Part shown: in pieces, positions 62,491 to 64,000 of the stretch
How positions within the stretch are numbered: the first letter of the stretch is position 1
Layout of the letters: each line of letters begins with the position of its first letter
Assembly (NCBI GenBank): GCA_033439265.1
Contig: JAVTVX010000031.1
Span: 3,085,501-3,149,500, forward strand
Length of the DNA: 64,000 nucleotides
From: Dillenia suffruticosa
Lineage: Eukaryota; Streptophyta; Magnoliopsida; Dilleniales; Dilleniaceae
Direction of reading: 5' to 3'
Position numbers and translations under genes: made by a program
The notes under the pieces: generated by a model
Seen by the model: only the letters and a program-made list of their open reading frames with translations
The model's database searches: none
What the model was told of the DNA's origin: nothing

Positions 62491-64000
62491 CTATATTAAA
62501 ATGGACAGGAAGAATAGTAATTCAGATCATGTTACAAACAACTAGCATATAAGAATTCATAGTAATTCAAATCAGGATTCAAAGAACTAACATATGAGCA
62601 TTCACTAGCTTCATGATGTTTGATATCTGAAATTTATTTTCTTATAGTATGTAAAATTCAACAAAAGTTTGTTTCCCTCTTTTACTTTTTTATCAGAAAA
62701 AAAGAAACTGAATTACTTGAGGGAAAGTTAAGCAAATCCAAAAAGAGCACAGATATCAGGATTCCACAAAATCAATAATCTCTACAAAAGAAATAAGTGA
62801 CTTTAGGAACATCAAAACATACTCTCGAGGACTGTCCATAAATCAACAACCTCTAGAACTGTTTATTTACCTTTTCTTGCATAAAGCAATATAATGTTTG
62901 ATTGAAAAGGATGCTTAAAGGTTTTGCAGCAAGGATATCTATTATGGAAGAGGCTCCCTGTGTGTAATGAGTGCTATGCTAGGTCTTCAGAGATCAGACT
63001 ACTGGTCTTGCTCTCTTTAGGGATAAGATTTTTTTTCCCTGGGCTCATGTAAGTTTTTTGAAGACTATAGTCAGCATGATCTGAAAAGAAACCAGCAAGC
63101 AATCCTCTATTAGCTTATTTGCTAGTGTTTTTATATTGAAGGATTTCTCAACCCCATAGTACCCTTGTAATCTTCTTCTCTCAGTAACTTCAAAATATAT
63201 ATAATAAAATAAAATAAATTGAGAAAGGCACAAAGGAACCCAACCATTTCTATAACAAAAGACAAAGAATGCATAAGAAGCCCATGGCAAAATCATTTAC
63301 AAGGAAATAGTCAAAAAAACCTTTCATTAAATATTTGAATCTTGGTTATCTCTCTTTTAACCCACTAGATGGAATCTCAAGACCATCAACAGCCCTCAAA
63401 CTCCAGTTCCTCAAATGCTTCCACAAATGGTTAGGTATGACTTCCTACACATATTATGGGTTTCTATCCATTGGGAAAGCTCTGAGTATAAAGTTGCCTT
63501 CAGATCCCAAAGACCTGTTGAATACCAACTGAAGCATGTACTGAACATAAAAGGGTATCCATGGACATAATGTATAAACAAACACCTAAAAGACTCTTCT
63601 ATGACAGGAGCTGTTATGGACCACACATCTTTGTCACTTTACCAATGTGTGAAACATTATTAACATTTTGTTGTGTGTGGCTTCTAAAGTAGAAGGGAAA
63701 AAAAGAGACACCTTATTGATAGCAACTTTCGCTCCACGCAACTTTCAGGCTCTCTCCTCTTTAGAATAAATTCCTGGCCGTCAATAACGTCCAACTTGCC
63801 TTCTCCTCCAAATTCACAGAACCCCCCCCCCCCACCCAAAACACTTATCGATACAGGAAAAAAAGAAAGAAAAACACAAAACTCTTGGATCCTTATTCGT
63901 AACTCTTGGATCCCCTATTCGTACCAGGAGAGCCAAAGTAACTATTCACCAATTTCCTGCCAGGGGGAGCTAGTGGACCAACAAACAAATTCAGATTATG
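62491..64000 (-). other. UTP21 intron or upstream region, no exon recognised
   Basis: I searched the minus strand for the lysine-rich stretch and WD40 repeats that should precede the first visible exon and did not find them. The stretch is probably one long intron. A run of about 13 C near 63820 is the only feature of note. Confidence 0.5.

Overview
This is nuclear DNA of a flowering plant. It is AT-rich and loaded with transposable elements, and it carries two intron-rich conserved genes that face each other. The species cannot be named from the sequence. The two genes are a complete DICER-LIKE 1 gene (DCL1, + strand, coding 34407-48470, 20 coding exons, 1980 codons in one open frame after splicing) and the 3' half of a UTP21/WDR36 homologue (- strand, last eight exons, 57375-62490; the 5' half lies beyond the right edge).

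Layout. Positions 1-11350 are AT-rich intergenic DNA with tandem duplications (830-1760, 8853-9244), a decayed minisatellite (about 4055-5114), a CACTA-type transposon end (from 7483) and a small organelle-derived mosaic with a large-subunit rRNA piece (9845-9985). Positions 11353 to about 24020 are one old Copia-type retrotransposon. Its 5' LTR is truncated, its gag-pol is decayed, an extra ORF lies between pol and the 3' LTR, and a 2.8 kb solo Gypsy LTR with a perfect 5-bp target duplication is nested inside it. Positions 25000-34280 are the DCL1 upstream region, with two CT-rich leader-exon candidates and a LINE fragment. DCL1 intron 5 (3.9 kb) holds minus-strand LINE and Gypsy debris. Positions 48471-57374 separate the two genes and hold a Mutator-like element with 145-150 bp terminal inverted repeats that carries a broken plant mobile domain (PMD) gene.

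How the parts may work together. DCL1 processes miRNA precursors, and its mRNA carries the miR162 complementary site, here split exactly across the exon 12/13 junction, so only spliced mRNA can be targeted. The most unusual observation is a roughly 140-bp inverted, partly deleted copy of DCL1 exon 14. It lies about 0.54 kb past the DCL1 stop and abuts the left terminal repeat of the Mutator-like element. A read-through DCL1 transcript would contain both arms of an inverted repeat, so this could be a local self-silencing or feedback element. That function is inference; the inverted homology is visible directly.
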